From Exiguobacterium acetylicum (lineage in GTDB: Bacteria; Bacillota; Bacilli; Exiguobacteriales; Exiguobacteriaceae): a stretch of 64,000 bases of DNA. The position numbers were made by a program, and so were the translations under genes. The stretch covers positions 1,266,001 through 1,330,000 of the forward strand of contig NZ_CP081878.1 of assembly GCF_022170825.1 (NCBI RefSeq), in the 5' to 3' direction. The notes below the pieces were generated by a model. It was not told the origin of the DNA, did not search any database, and was given only the letters and a program-made list of their open reading frames with translations. The stretch's first letter is position 1; each line of letters begins with the position of its first letter. This document shows, in pieces, positions 41,761 through 50,198 of this stretch.

Positions 41761-42672
41761 TTAACCTCCTGTTCGAGTTTGTCGTTCTTCTGTCAAAACG
41801 GTTTGGCGTGCTGCTAGGCGGGACGAGCCAATCAATAGAGCGATTCCGAGTAACAATAACGAAATTCCGAACCAAGCCGTTCCACTTAACTGCTCGCCGA
41901 GGACGAACACACCAAGCAAGGCGGCCGTCAATGGTTCACCGAGCGAGAGTGTGACGGCAGTCGACGACGGTACGTTCGATAGTCCTTTTGCGAATAACCA
42001 GTAAGCAAGCCCGGTCGCAACGACGCCGAGATGGAGGCTGATCCCAGCCCCTCGTGACGTGGCCAACCACGAGAGATCGAATAAGAATAGTGGGGGAGAT
42101 AGTAGCAGGGAGCTTGTCGTAAAGATGACGGCAACGACCGATAGCGGCGCGTGGGTCTTGACGAGGTCACGACTGACGAACGTGTACCCGGCAAACGATA
42201 GTCCGGCACCAAGTGCGAGAACGATGCCGATTGGATCGATCGCGACCGTCCCTTGATTGTTCAGGAGCAACAGACAACCGGTGATCGATAATCCGGTTGA
42301 AGCCCACCACAGCAACGCGGGACGTTTCTTTAAGAACAGCCACTCGATGCATCCAGAGAAGATTGGTGCGCTCCCAATCGCAACGACAGTACCGACAGCG
42401 ACACCCGTCATCAAAACAGCGGAGAAGAACAGGGGCTGGTAAGCTGCCATGCTGACGGCAGCGAGTAAAATCGTCCGCAGCGGCCAGTCGCGCAATGTCA
42501 GTTTTCCCTTTAAGAAGACGAGACAGAGCAAGAACAGTCCGCCGACAGCAAGACGAACGGCACCAATCGCAATCGGATGTGCATCGTCCGGAGCAAAGGC
42601 TTGCGAGGTACCCGTCGTGCCCCAAAAGATTGCAGCGAGTAATATGAGCAACATCGATGATGATTTAGACAT
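41761..42672 (-). CDS. EamA/DMT superfamily exporter
   Basis: The 303-residue inner membrane protein has ten hydrophobic segments and the internal duplication of EamA transporters: an early LLAAIFWGTTGTSQAFAP and a second half GLSFAGYTFVSRDL, then GVVATGLAYWLFAKGL and LGEPLTAALLGVFVLGE. Usually exports metabolites or amino acids; substrate unknown. GAGGTGAC precedes the ATG. Confidence 0.92.
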   Translation of the reverse strand: MSKSSSMLLILLAAIFWGTTGTSQAFAPDDAHPIAIGAVRLAVGGLFLLCLVFLKGKLTLRDWPLRTILLAAVSMAAYQPLFFSAVLMTGVAVGTVVAIGSAPIFSGCIEWLFLKKRPALLWWASTGLSITGCLLLLNNQGTVAIDPIGIVLALGAGLSFAGYTFVSRDLVKTHAPLSVVAVIFTTSSLLLSPPLFLFDLSWLATSRGAGISLHLGVVATGLAYWLFAKGLSNVPSSTAVTLSLGEPLTAALLGVFVLGEQLSGTAWFGISLLLLGIALLIGSSRLAARQTVLTEERQTRTGG

Positions 42673-42828
42673 GGGTCACCTCTTCGAATGCAATTTTTTA
42701 AAATGATATTAGAACGAGAATACCACAGAACGAGTAGGATGGAATACACCAAATAATTGAAAAAATGGTATGGTATATAGGGTGAAGTCGTATCATTCAC
42801 GAATACGAAAATGAAAAGGATGGGACCC

Positions 42829-43782
42829 ATGAAAGAAATGAACCAAATCGAAGCGGTACTTGACGTCTTATCACAAAAAATCAATCACGGGTCGACCTTC
42901 ATTCAGCGGCGATACGATACAGGAGTCGCTCAATTCAATTTAAATGATCCGGTGACGGAACAGGCGATTCAGTCATTTGAAAAACAGTTCAAGCTAACGT
43001 TACCAAGTGAATATAAGTCATTCCTTCGTTTACATGACGGAGCGGAGTTGTTCATGATTCAAGGTCTTGGTATCGAACTCTATCCACTTGAAAAAGTCAT
43101 TGAAATGACAATCCAGGCTAAAGAGGACGACCTGATTCATGAAGACTATGATCACTTCTTGATGATTGGCGAAATGAACGAAGGATATGTCTTGATTCAG
43201 ACGGAAGATGCGAAGACGGATGAGACACCTTATATGCACTGGATGTTTCATGAGTTGTCGACAGAGGAGACTGACCCAATCGGACAGAACTTTGGCACGT
43301 TCCTTGAATATGCGATCATTGCACAAGGGGATATGTTCTGGGAATTCAAGGACTTCTCGATTGCAACGAATGATTATTATGTAGAGGACTACAATTCCGA
43401 AGAAGAAGTGAGCAAACCACAATCGATTCGCTTCGTCGACTCGGTTCGCGTTGAAATCGAGTATCCGACTGCGAAGCGGGATGCATATTTCTCAGTTAAG
43501 ATTTTCGAAGGGAAACAAGATAAAGAAAGTCTCGGCGCTAGCTACGACTCGGATTCGCGCTTTGAGAAAGTGGTCCAATCGGTACGGGAATATCTAATGG
43601 CGGAGCGTTTCCAGTATTCTTCGATCATGGTCTTTCAAACAGAACACCGATTTTGGCAGAACGATGACGAGACAGGTGATTCCTTGATTCGCAACCACAA
43701 TCCACAACGGCAAGGAATGCGCTTCGATGGATATCGTGCCTTCGTCGAGGGGCCACCTCGTCCACTTCCAGGGTGGGAATGA
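42829..43782 (+). CDS. SMI1/KNR4 (SUKH) family protein
   Basis: The 317-residue protein has an N-terminal SUKH domain: VTEQAIQSFEKQFKLTLPSEYKSFLRLHDGAELF (residues 40-75), then GIELYPLEKVIEM and a late FGTFLEYAI helix. The C-terminal ~130 residues are a separate unknown domain. ATG 42829 is preceded by AAAAGG at 9 bases; the earlier in-frame ATG at 42811 overlaps that site. No toxin gene adjoins, so an immunity role is only a family-level possibility. Confidence 0.82.
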   Translation: MKEMNQIEAVLDVLSQKINHGSTFIQRRYDTGVAQFNLNDPVTEQAIQSFEKQFKLTLPSEYKSFLRLHDGAELFMIQGLGIELYPLEKVIEMTIQAKEDDLIHEDYDHFLMIGEMNEGYVLIQTEDAKTDETPYMHWMFHELSTEETDPIGQNFGTFLEYAIIAQGDMFWEFKDFSIATNDYYVEDYNSEEEVSKPQSIRFVDSVRVEIEYPTAKRDAYFSVKIFEGKQDKESLGASYDSDSRFEKVVQSVREYLMAERFQYSSIMVFQTEHRFWQNDDETGDSLIRNHNPQRQGMRFDGYRAFVEGPPRPLPGWE

Positions 43783-43818
43783 GTCAGAAATTTCTTCATA
43801 CGGAACGGAGTTTGACAG

Positions 43819-44247
43819 ATGAAAAAATGGTTGTTGATTCCCATGATTCTTTGTTTAAGCGGTTGTATGATCCAACCGCAAAGTGGGAGTGAGACGAATG
43901 AGACGTCTTTCAAAGGGAATACGAAAGAGGGACTCGTCTTTGAATACAAATTGACGAATACAGGTGACCATGCATTCGATGTCATTGCACATTCTGGTCA
44001 TTTGTTGAATGTCGTCGTTCGTGATAGCAAGTCGAGGACTGTCGTTTTCGATTCAAGAAAACAGAAGAGTAAAACAAGCCAACAAAAGAAACGTGTCAAA
44101 GCATCAGAAACCGTCATTCTCAAACAAACGATACAAGGCGGTACGATCGAGTCAGGTACATATGATATCGAATATCTCGTTGAGGAGAAAGAAAAGTATA
44201 GCGAAGGTTCTAGTTCAGTGGAGGACATGGAAGAGAAATTAAAATGA
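43819..44247 (+). CDS. Lipoprotein, BsuPI-like
   Basis: The 142-residue secreted lipoprotein has signal peptide MKKWLLIPMILCLSGC with a lipobox (LSGC). The following domain (LVFEYKLTNTGDHAFDV ... VVVRDSKSRTVVFDSRKQ ... GTYDIEYLVEE) has the strand pattern of BsuPI, the intracellular proteinase inhibitor fold. It lies 36 bases after the SUKH gene on the same strand and may share its transcript. Confidence 0.75.
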   Translation: MKKWLLIPMILCLSGCMIQPQSGSETNETSFKGNTKEGLVFEYKLTNTGDHAFDVIAHSGHLLNVVVRDSKSRTVVFDSRKQKSKTSQQKKRVKASETVILKQTIQGGTIESGTYDIEYLVEEKEKYSEGSSSVEDMEEKLK

Positions 44248-44357
44248 TTTATGCTCTGGTGCACGACTTCTTTAAAAATATCTTCAGAGTCTCATACAGG
44301 TTTCGGTACGAATGATGCTACTAGTAACACGAGACGTAAAAGAGTGGTCCCATGAGA

Positions 44358-44408
44358 AGCTGATTTTTGTCCTTTAGGCAACTAACGGGTGAAAATCAGC
44401 TTTTTGTT
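44358..44408 (+). terminator. Intrinsic terminator after lipoprotein gene
   Basis: AAGCTGATTTTT pairs with GAAAATCAGCTT; TTTTGTTT follows. Confidence 0.8.
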
Positions 44409-44420
44409 TATTAATGATAC

Positions 44421-44576
44421 TATGCGACGCTGCTCTATCAACTGACGATCAATCAATCCTACGGACCACGCATCCCGTTACTCGTCGCGACGATAGGACG
44501 GGAGCGAATGTCTGCGTTACTGGACTTTGCGAATGAGGAAATTACGACAAGCAGGAAATCAAGAGACCAAGCCTGA
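44421..44576 (+). pseudogene. Short ORF remnant upstream of murQ
   Basis: An open stretch of 51 codons reads YATLLYQLTINQSYGPRIPL ... MSALLDFANEEITT and ends at TGA 44576. A stop lies directly before it and there is no start with a ribosome site. Composition is coding-like, so it is plausibly the C-terminal end of a lost gene. The family is not recognised. Confidence 0.35.
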
Positions 44577-44608
44577 AAAAGAAGGACAAAACCTTATTTT
44601 TATATATC

Positions 44609-44667
44609 GAAATTTAATTTCAAAAATAAATAAATAACATTGAATTAAAATTTCTTAATTGTATAAT
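44609..44667 (+). promoter_or_regulatory. Promoter and operator of the mur genes
   Basis: TTGAAT (44640-44645), 16-base spacer, TATAAT (44662-44667). Just upstream, GAAATTTAATTTC (44609-44621) is a perfect 13-base palindrome of the kind bound by RpiR/MurR regulators. A related AATTAAAATTTCTTAATT overlaps the promoter spacer. Confidence 0.5.
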
Positions 44668-44696
44668 AAAGGGAGGGAAGAGAAAGGGTGAAGCAC

Positions 44697-45581
44697 ATGT
44701 TAGATCAATTAGCAACGGAACGTCGAAATGAACAGACGATGCAACTCGATGAGATGACAGTCGAGGATGTCTTACGGGTGATGAACGCTGAGGATCAAAC
44801 GGTCGCGACGGTCATTCAGACGCAGATTCCGGTCATCGCGGAAGTCGTCAAACACGTCATTTCGTCATTCAAAAACGGAGGACGCTTGATTTACATCGGT
44901 GCTGGTACGAGCGGGCGGCTCGGGATTCTTGATGCGGCAGAATGTGTGCCGACGTTCGGGGTCTCACCAGACATGGTCGTCGGTTTGATTGCTGGCGGCG
45001 AACGCGCGTTAATCAAGGCGGTCGAGGGAGCAGAGGATAGTCGGACGCTTGCCGTCGACGATTTGAAAGCGCTCCAGCTAGAAGCACGTGATACGGTCAT
45101 CGGGATCGCAGCAAGCGGTCGGACACCGTATGTCATCGGTGGTCTTGATTACGCGAAGGAAGTCGGAGCGGTGACGGTAGCGATTTCTTGTAATACGAAT
45201 GCGGTTATCAGTGGGCACGCGCGTTATGCAATCGAAGTCGAAACAGGTCCGGAAGTCTTGACGGGGTCAACAAGACTAAAGGCTGGAACGGCACAAAAGC
45301 TCGTCTTGAACATGGTTTCGACAGCGGCGATGATCGGTGTCGGTAAGGTCTATCAAAATTTGATGGTTGACGTCCAGTCAACGAACGAAAAGCTTGAGAT
45401 CCGGGCGAAGCGGATGATTTGTGAGGCGACGGGAGTCGATGCCGTAACGGCGGAGCGTGTCTTCCATGAAGCGCACGGGCACGTCAAGACGGCGATCGTC
45501 ATGATTCTCGCGAATGTTTCGTATACGGAAGCCGTCGAACGATTACAGCAAGCGAACGGATTCGTCCGAGACGCACTCTAA
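44697..45581 (+). CDS. murQ: N-acetylmuramic acid 6-phosphate etherase
   Basis: Cytosolic lyase of 294 residues that splits D-lactate from MurNAc 6-phosphate to give GlcNAc 6-phosphate, the key step of MurNAc recycling. The SIS fold is seen in [26 protein letters not shown] and the [11 protein letters not shown] and [19 protein letters not shown] segments. Start at ATG 44697 (AAAGGGTG before it) or GTG 44688; the first is slightly better placed. It is 12 bases ahead of the transporter gene and forms an operon with it. Confidence 0.95.
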   Translation: MLDQLATERRNEQTMQLDEMTVEDVLRVMNAEDQTVATVIQTQIPVIAEVVKHVISSFKNGGRLIYIGAGTSGRLGILDAAECVPTFGVSPDMVVGLIAGGERALIKAVEGAEDSRTLAVDDLKALQLEARDTVIGIAASGRTPYVIGGLDYAKEVGAVTVAISCNTNAVISGHARYAIEVETGPEVLTGSTRLKAGTAQKLVLNMVSTAAMIGVGKVYQNLMVDVQSTNEKLEIRAKRMICEATGVDAVTAERVFHEAHGHVKTAIVMILANVSYTEAVERLQQANGFVRDAL

Positions 45582-45593
45582 GGGGGAAATACG

Positions 45594-46967
45594 ATGAAGA
45601 AGGAAGAAGTGCTGGCACACGCGATTCTTGAGCACGTCGGTGGAAAAGATAATCTCCGGCAGCTTGCGCACTGTATGACGCGGGTTCGTTTATCGTTAAA
45701 GGATCCGATGCAAGCAGATTTCGATGCGTTAAAGCGGATTGATGGGGTCATGGGGGTCATCGATGACGAGACATTACAAATCGTCGTCGGTCCGGGAACG
45801 GTCAATCGGGTAGCCGACCACTTAAGTCGCGAGACGGGACTCGCAATCGGGGAAGAGTCCGTTGATCCGAATTTGACGCCAGAAGAACGAGCTGCCGTCG
45901 AACGGCAAAAAGTAAAAGCAAAACAACAGTCTCCGTTCAAACGCTTCTTGCGCCGAATCGGGAACATCTTCATTCCGCTCATTCCGGGTCTTGTTGCTTC
46001 CGGTATCATCAACGGTGGTGCGAACTTCGCAAAAAATGCGGGTGTCGATGCAACACAGACATGGATGCAGATTTTACTCTTGATCGGTGGGACGGTCTTT
46101 GCATATCTCGCCATCCTTGTCGGTTGGAATACGGCGAAGGAGTTCGGCGGAACACCGGTGCTCGGGGCGATTGCCGGTGGGATTCTATTCAACCCCGTGC
46201 TTGCGGACATCACGATTTACGGGGAACCGCTCGTTCCAGGCAGGGGCGGCTTGTTTGGTGTCATCTTCGCTGCGTGGTTGATGACGTATCTTGAGAAACA
46301 CATCCGTCGCTTCATGTTCGCATCGATCGATATCATCTTTACGCCACTGTTGACGGTGCTGATTGTCGGATTCGCCTCGCTCTATGCGATCATGCCGGTT
46401 GCTGGACTGTTGTCAGACGGCATCATGAAAGCAATCAATGCCGTGCTTGAGGTCGGTGGACCACTCGCTGGAGCCGTTCTGGCTGGCTTCTTCCTACCCC
46501 TCGTCATGGTCGGTCTCCACCATGGATTGACACCAATCCATCTCGAGTTCTTGAACACGATTGGCAACACACCACTCTTACCGATTCTTGCGATGGCAGG
46601 AGCGGGTCAAGTCGGGGCGGCAATGGCGATTTTCGTCAAGACGCGCAATCCGCGCCTGCGTAACATCATCAAAGGTGCGATTCCGGTCGGATTCCTCGGA
46701 ATCGGTGAACCGTTGTTATACGGGGTCACATTGCCGCTCGGTCGTCCGTTCGTAACGGCATGTCTCGGCGCAGCAGTCGGTGGTGCCTTCCAAGCAACAA
46801 TGAAGACGACGGCGCTTGGAGTCGGCGTATCCGGGTTATCATTGACACCGTTGATCGATAACGGAATGTACTTGACGTACATCGGCGGTCTCGTCATCTC
46901 GTACGCGGCAGGATTCCTGTTCACGTACTGGTTCGGTTTCAAAGAAGAGATGGCAGACGGTATTTAA
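45594..46967 (+). CDS. murP: PTS EIIBC component, MurNAc-type
   Basis: The 457-residue phosphotransferase permease imports and phosphorylates its sugar. The EIIB domain comes first with phosphocysteine Cys27 (AHCMTRVRLSL). An EIIC domain of about ten membrane segments follows (from NIFIPLIPGLVASGIINGG) with the substrate-region GLHHGLTPIHLEF and the GIGEPLLYG motif. Neighbours murQ and mupG fix the substrate as MurNAc or GlcNAc-MurNAc. There is no EIIA domain, so it must borrow one from another system. TAAGGGGG supports the start. Confidence 0.9.
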   Translation: MKKEEVLAHAILEHVGGKDNLRQLAHCMTRVRLSLKDPMQADFDALKRIDGVMGVIDDETLQIVVGPGTVNRVADHLSRETGLAIGEESVDPNLTPEERAAVERQKVKAKQQSPFKRFLRRIGNIFIPLIPGLVASGIINGGANFAKNAGVDATQTWMQILLLIGGTVFAYLAILVGWNTAKEFGGTPVLGAIAGGILFNPVLADITIYGEPLVPGRGGLFGVIFAAWLMTYLEKHIRRFMFASIDIIFTPLLTVLIVGFASLYAIMPVAGLLSDGIMKAINAVLEVGGPLAGAVLAGFFLPLVMVGLHHGLTPIHLEFLNTIGNTPLLPILAMAGAGQVGAAMAIFVKTRNPRLRNIIKGAIPVGFLGIGEPLLYGVTLPLGRPFVTACLGAAVGGAFQATMKTTALGVGVSGLSLTPLIDNGMYLTYIGGLVISYAAGFLFTYWFGFKEEMADGI

Positions 46968-46977
46968 GGTGTTGACC

Positions 46978-47019
46978 AGCAGTTGAATCCTTCCCAAAAG
47001 AAGGAATCAGCTGCTTTTT
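46978..47019 (+). terminator. Hairpin terminator between murP and mupG
   Basis: AGCAGTTGAATCCTTC pairs with GAAGGAATCAGCTGCT, followed by TTTTTC. It may attenuate mupG rather than end the operon. Confidence 0.85.
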
Positions 47020-47049
47020 CTCTAAGTAGAGAAGAGAAGGAGTGAGTCG

Positions 47050-48096
47050 ATGAAAGGATTATCAATCTATTTAAGTGAACCGATGACGGATGAGACGAAG
47101 GAGTGGTTGCAGCGGATGCGTGCTGTCGGCTTTTCGTCGCTCTTTACATCACTACATATTCCGGAGGATGATTCCTCGCTATACGTCGAACGGTTGCAAG
47201 CGCTCGGTCGCGTAGCAAAGACACTCGGGTATGAGCTTGTCGCGGACATCGCACCGGCTTCACTTGCGACACTCGGAAAGACATGGGAGACGGCAGCGAC
47301 GTTAACGGAGTGGGGTGTCACCGGACTGCGCCTTGATTACGGCATCAGCCCGCAGCAAATCGCGACGTTATCGAACCAGATGATGGTCGCACTGAATGCC
47401 AGCACGTTAACAGAAAACGAATTAACTGAGATGAAGGTACACGGGCTTCAAATTGAACGCACGGAAGCGTGGCATAATTTTTATCCACGACCAGAAACCG
47501 GGCTCGATCGGACATGGTTTGACGAAAAAAATGCCTGGTTGCACGCACAAGGATTACGCGTCCAAGCATTCATACCGGGCGACGGAACACTTCGCGGACC
47601 GTTATTCGAGACGTTACCGACACTTGAAGACCACAGAAAAGCGGCACCGTTCGCAAGTTATATGGACTTACAGCCGACCGTCGACCGAATTCTTGTTGGG
47701 GATCCACGGTTGACGGAAGCAACGATTCGGCAATTCGAAGCAGAGCAAGACGGTATCATCGTACTGCGAGCACTCGCGAACGGACAACAGGCGCGACGAG
47801 ACACGGAAACGAATCGGTTTGATCCAGCGCGGGATGTCATTCGGTCCGTCGAATCGCGGATTAGTCCGTCGAAAATGGACCTGACACTACACAATACGTC
47901 TGCTCGTCCGCTTGGAACGATCACAATTGATAATGAACGCTACGGGCGATACGCCGGTGAGGTGCAAATCACGAAGTGTGATCTTTCGGCAGATGAACGG
48001 ATTAATGTCCTTGGACGAGTGATTGCAGAAGATCGTCCATTGATTACACAGATTGGTCCAGGACAGAAGTTCCGGATTGACTGGGTGACGCCATGA
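47050..48096 (+). CDS. mupG: 6-phospho-N-acetylmuramidase MupG (DUF871)
   Basis: The 348-residue TIM-barrel enzyme cleaves MurNAc 6-phosphate-GlcNAc inside the cell, giving substrate for MurQ. Family features: start MKGLSIYLSE, FTSLHIPEDD, VADIAPASLATLG, LRLDYGI, then HNFYPRPETGLDR and the C-terminal cyclophilin-like part ending IGPGQKFRIDWV. AGAAGGAG precedes the ATG. It overlaps the next gene by four bases. Its presence implies uptake of the disaccharide as in Bacillus and Staphylococcus. Confidence 0.93.
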   Translation: MKGLSIYLSEPMTDETKEWLQRMRAVGFSSLFTSLHIPEDDSSLYVERLQALGRVAKTLGYELVADIAPASLATLGKTWETAATLTEWGVTGLRLDYGISPQQIATLSNQMMVALNASTLTENELTEMKVHGLQIERTEAWHNFYPRPETGLDRTWFDEKNAWLHAQGLRVQAFIPGDGTLRGPLFETLPTLEDHRKAAPFASYMDLQPTVDRILVGDPRLTEATIRQFEAEQDGIIVLRALANGQQARRDTETNRFDPARDVIRSVESRISPSKMDLTLHNTSARPLGTITIDNERYGRYAGEVQITKCDLSADERINVLGRVIAEDRPLITQIGPGQKFRIDWVTP

Positions 48097-48611
48097 GGCA
48101 GATTGTTGCTGAACGCTTCGCCTATCTATACCGAGGAGAGCTGTTCACAGTCATCACGATTTTACCGCTTAGTTGGTTCGGAAATCGTCTTTTTCCACAG
48201 CTTCAGCTATTTGAATTAAGCGCATTTTGGATGTCGTTGTTCCTATTCGAACTGTTGCTGATTCAAGGAGCATCGTATTGGTATAGCAAGTGGAGACGTC
48301 TAAAAAAAGAAGGAACGTCAATCACCCCGATATCCGTCGTTCAACGGTTAAAGAGCTGTCGCGTCATCAATCTCGGTTTGATTATATTGACGGCATGTAC
48401 GTTCGGAATCGATCTTATACGTTTCCAATCAGAGATTCCTGTGTCCGGTTTACTGATTGCCTTGTTATTATATGTATGTGCGATTCTTGAATATATCAAT
48501 TATTTCCATATCCAACTTATGTACGATAACCGGTCGGATGTGCAATACTTAATACAGAATAGACGGTTGAAACGATCGGCATTAAGTAAAGATATGCAAC
48601 GACTGCGTTAG
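48093..48611 (+). CDS. Membrane protein, 172 residues, coupled to mupG
   Basis: Four hydrophobic segments (about 18-33, 43-62, 92-110, 118-138) and a basic C-terminal tail. The ATGA overlap with mupG indicates coupled translation, so a link to cell-wall recycling is possible but unproven. Family not recognised. Confidence 0.75.
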   Translation: MRQIVAERFAYLYRGELFTVITILPLSWFGNRLFPQLQLFELSAFWMSLFLFELLLIQGASYWYSKWRRLKKEGTSITPISVVQRLKSCRVINLGLIILTACTFGIDLIRFQSEIPVSGLLIALLLYVCAILEYINYFHIQLMYDNRSDVQYLIQNRRLKRSALSKDMQRLR

Positions 48612-48651
48612 ATAGTCGAGGTACGGTTTCATAGAATATAGGAGGGATTAT

Positions 48652-48708
48652 ATGTTCGATATGCTCATTCGTGGCTATCGTAAATTGCGGAAGTTAAGAG
48701 GACGTTGA
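48652..48708 (+). CDS. Possible 18-residue basic peptide
   Basis: ATG 48652 is preceded by TATAGGAGGGATTAT, one of the best ribosome sites in the region, and the frame reads MFDMLIRGYRKLRKLRGR then TGA. The peptide is strongly cationic and could form an amphipathic helix. It lies between the mupG-coupled membrane gene and the amidase gene on the same strand. Could also be a leader peptide. No homologue is known to me. Confidence 0.45.
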   Translation: MFDMLIRGYRKLRKLRGR

Positions 48709-48743
48709 AAAAGTAGAAATCATAATACGGAGTGTGATGAAGA

Positions 48744-49457
48744 GTGAAGCGTATAGGGTTACTCATCATGTTAAGTCTACTGATCGGAAGCGCGTCACCG
48801 ATTGAGGGTCAGGCCAAATCGACGTCAAAGAAAGAAACGATTTGTATTGATCCTGGGCATCAAAAAAAGCAAAACTTAGGGAAAGAGCCAGTTGCGCCAA
48901 AGTCGAAAGTCATGAAAGTAAAAGTAAGTGCTGGAACAAGTGGCGTAAAGACGAAAATTCCGGAATATAAACTGAATTTACAAGTCGGATTAAAACTAAA
49001 AGCTGCATTAGTGAAAAAGGGATACCAGGTACATATGACGCGCACGACACATGACGTCAACATTAGCAATGCAGAGCGTGCAAAATATTGTAATGCGAAG
49101 AAAGCTGCCTTAACCGTTCGAATTCATGCAGATGGAAGCACGGATCGAAAGGTTGAAGGAATCTCTGTCTTATATCCCGATGATCAAGTGACGAAGGCCA
49201 TCAATAAGACGAGTAAAAAACAAGCAACCATCATGTTAAAGCACTTGATCGAATCGACGAAAGCGAAAAAGAGTTACGGGACAGGTCTTGTTCCAAGAAC
49301 AGATTTAACAGGTTTCAATTGGTCGAAGACTCCTGTTGTGTTGATTGAGATGGGTTTCATGTCAAATCCAACTGAAGATCAAAAATTAGCATCTGCTAGT
49401 TATCAAAAAAAGCTAGTGAACGGAATGGTAAAAGGAATTGATGCATCATTAAAATAA
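48744..49457 (+). CDS. Secreted N-acetylmuramoyl-L-alanine amidase (Amidase_3)
   Basis: The 237-residue zinc amidase cleaves the bond between MurNAc and the stem peptide in peptidoglycan. Signal peptide is residues 1-25 (VKRIGLLIMLSLLIGSASPIEGQA). Zinc and catalytic residues appear as IDPGHQ (His), the glutamate region IPEYKLNLQVG, RIHADGS (His) and LIEMGFMSN (Glu). Start is GTG 48744. Its place after murQ-murP-mupG suggests it helps release the muropeptides that the cluster recycles. It lacks a visible wall-binding domain. Confidence 0.9.
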   Translation: MKRIGLLIMLSLLIGSASPIEGQAKSTSKKETICIDPGHQKKQNLGKEPVAPKSKVMKVKVSAGTSGVKTKIPEYKLNLQVGLKLKAALVKKGYQVHMTRTTHDVNISNAERAKYCNAKKAALTVRIHADGSTDRKVEGISVLYPDDQVTKAINKTSKKQATIMLKHLIESTKAKKSYGTGLVPRTDLTGFNWSKTPVVLIEMGFMSNPTEDQKLASASYQKKLVNGMVKGIDASLK

Positions 49458-49492
49458 AGGTGCAATCTATCATTTAAATAGGGGGATGTTCG

Positions 49493-50059
49493 ATGAAAAA
49501 CATGAGCTGGCTAAATCCGCCAACACGAATTAAAGAGGAATCGCCATTACGCTTCATGACGGATCCAGACACAGATTTTTGGCGCAATACGCATTATCAG
49601 TTCAACCGACTGACGGGACATGCGTTGCTGCAGGACGCTCCAAGTGGAGAATTCAAATGCCGGATTGAAGTGAAATTAAAACCGAACGCTACATATGATC
49701 AAGCGGGAATTTTACTCTATGTAAACGACGACCACTGGGTGAAAGTGTCGGCTGAATTCATTCCGGATGGTCCATCACATCTCGGTGCCGTCGTAACGAG
49801 CTTCGGTTATTCGGACTGGTCGTGTCGGGACGTCGAGAATACGCTGTTTGATGCGCCGCTTGTCTTTGAACTCCATTATCTCAATCAAGATGTCACGTTG
49901 TATCACGTGACTGGAGAGCAAAAAGAGCAGCTTCGCATCGCACACTTGCATGATGTGACGGATTTGAAGATTGGACCGTACGCCTGTAGTCCGGATGTAG
50001 AAGCAGCAGGCTGTGAAGTAGAAGTATTGAACTTCTCGTTAGAACAGATTACAGAATAA
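49493..50059 (+). CDS. DUF1349 domain-containing protein
   Basis: The 188-residue protein follows the DUF1349 concanavalin-like pattern: TDFWRNTHYQFNRLTGHALL, then YDQAGILLYVNDDHWVKVSAEF and IGPYACSP. These are lectin/glucanase-like beta sandwiches of unknown substrate, cytoplasmic by lack of a signal. GGGGGATGTTCG precedes the start, 35 bases after the amidase gene. Confidence 0.9.
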   Translation: MKNMSWLNPPTRIKEESPLRFMTDPDTDFWRNTHYQFNRLTGHALLQDAPSGEFKCRIEVKLKPNATYDQAGILLYVNDDHWVKVSAEFIPDGPSHLGAVVTSFGYSDWSCRDVENTLFDAPLVFELHYLNQDVTLYHVTGEQKEQLRIAHLHDVTDLKIGPYACSPDVEAAGCEVEVLNFSLEQITE

Positions 50060-50198
50060 GGTATGAAAAGATTTTTACACGATGTTAGTGAATGGGAACG
50101 CGCAAAATTCGTATAGGGAAATCAGTCTGTTTCTCCTACCCACTAGAATTAAAAACATTACCTGACTAGCATCGCGTAAGAAGCGAAGGAGACAAAGC

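Noticed and set aside
45578-46213. 211-codon minus-strand ORF opposite murP
   Set aside because: Antisense to the EIIB/EIIC coding region and made of Ser/Arg/Ala-rich shadow sequence.
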